From: Nitrospirae bacterium RIFCSPLOW2_12_42_9
GTDB taxonomy: Bacteria > Nitrospirota > 9FT-COMBO-42-15 > HDB-SIOI813
NCBI GenBank assembly: GCA_001805205.1
Contig: MHER01000141.1
Location: forward strand, 1-5,223
Direction of reading: 5' to 3'
Length of the DNA stretch: 5,223 nt
Shown piece after piece: positions 5,223 through 5,223 of this stretch (positions are counted from its first letter, which is position 1; every line of letters starts with the position of its first letter). The notes under the pieces were generated by a model. It did no database searches. It saw nothing but the letters and a program-made list of their open reading frames with translations, and was not told the DNA's origin. Position numbers and translations under genes: made by a program.

Positions 5223-5223
5223 T

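Noticed and set aside
1..5223. tRNA, rRNA, CRISPR array, insertion sequence or riboswitch
   Set aside because: Nearly all the window is coding, the spacers are short, and none shows cloverleaf, spaced direct repeats, transposase coding or a known aptamer pattern.

Overview
The window carries one continuous set of genes, all on the minus strand, so they read from right to left. Genes are tightly packed, several overlap or nearly touch, and most have strong GGAGG-type ribosome binding sites. One gene probably starts with TTG and one product has a classical signal peptide. This is bacterial architecture. The gene content (a MoaD-MoaE fusion, an FmdE-family protein with a zinc ribbon, a His-rich small protein, and palindromic repeats at gene ends) fits an uncultured anaerobic lineage such as Nitrospirota or Desulfobacterota. 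That placement is an inference from gene style, not something the sequence proves.

Layout in order of transcription. (1) At 5118-5222 is the 3' end of an unrecognised gene whose tail is charged and Trp-rich. Its TGA overlaps the TTG start of (2), an ABC-2 type permease (4357-5121). (3) The 110-bp gap that follows holds a double palindromic repeat (4293-4354) and, next to the following gene, a small palindrome. (4) A MoaD-MoaE fusion, molybdopterin synthase (3566-4246), is joined by a TAATG overlap to (5) a secreted protein of unknown function with an EF-hand-like calcium loop (2754-3566). (6) An FmdE-family protein (2103-2717) overlaps by 11 bp with (7) a histidine phosphatase (1484-2113). 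(8) A 112-residue protein with a metal-binding-type His tail (1106-1444) comes next. (9) A SAM-dependent methyltransferase of the acetylserotonin/O-methyltransferase type (42-1067) is last. Bases 1-18 look like half of another copy of the repeat, cut by the window edge.

Genes 4 to 9 look like one transcription unit. The largest gap between them is 39 bp, there are two overlaps, and I see no terminator inside. A loose theme is metal and cofactor handling: molybdopterin synthesis, an FmdE protein of a family first known from a molybdenum/tungsten enzyme, and a His-rich putative metal binder. No pathway can be reconstructed from this window alone, and the methyltransferase and phosphatase substrates are unknown. 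The most interesting points are the fusion, which keeps the MoaD Gly-Gly internally and a possible separate MoaE start; the orphan secreted protein between two cytoplasmic cofactor-type genes; and the repeat, whose copies show compensatory base changes.
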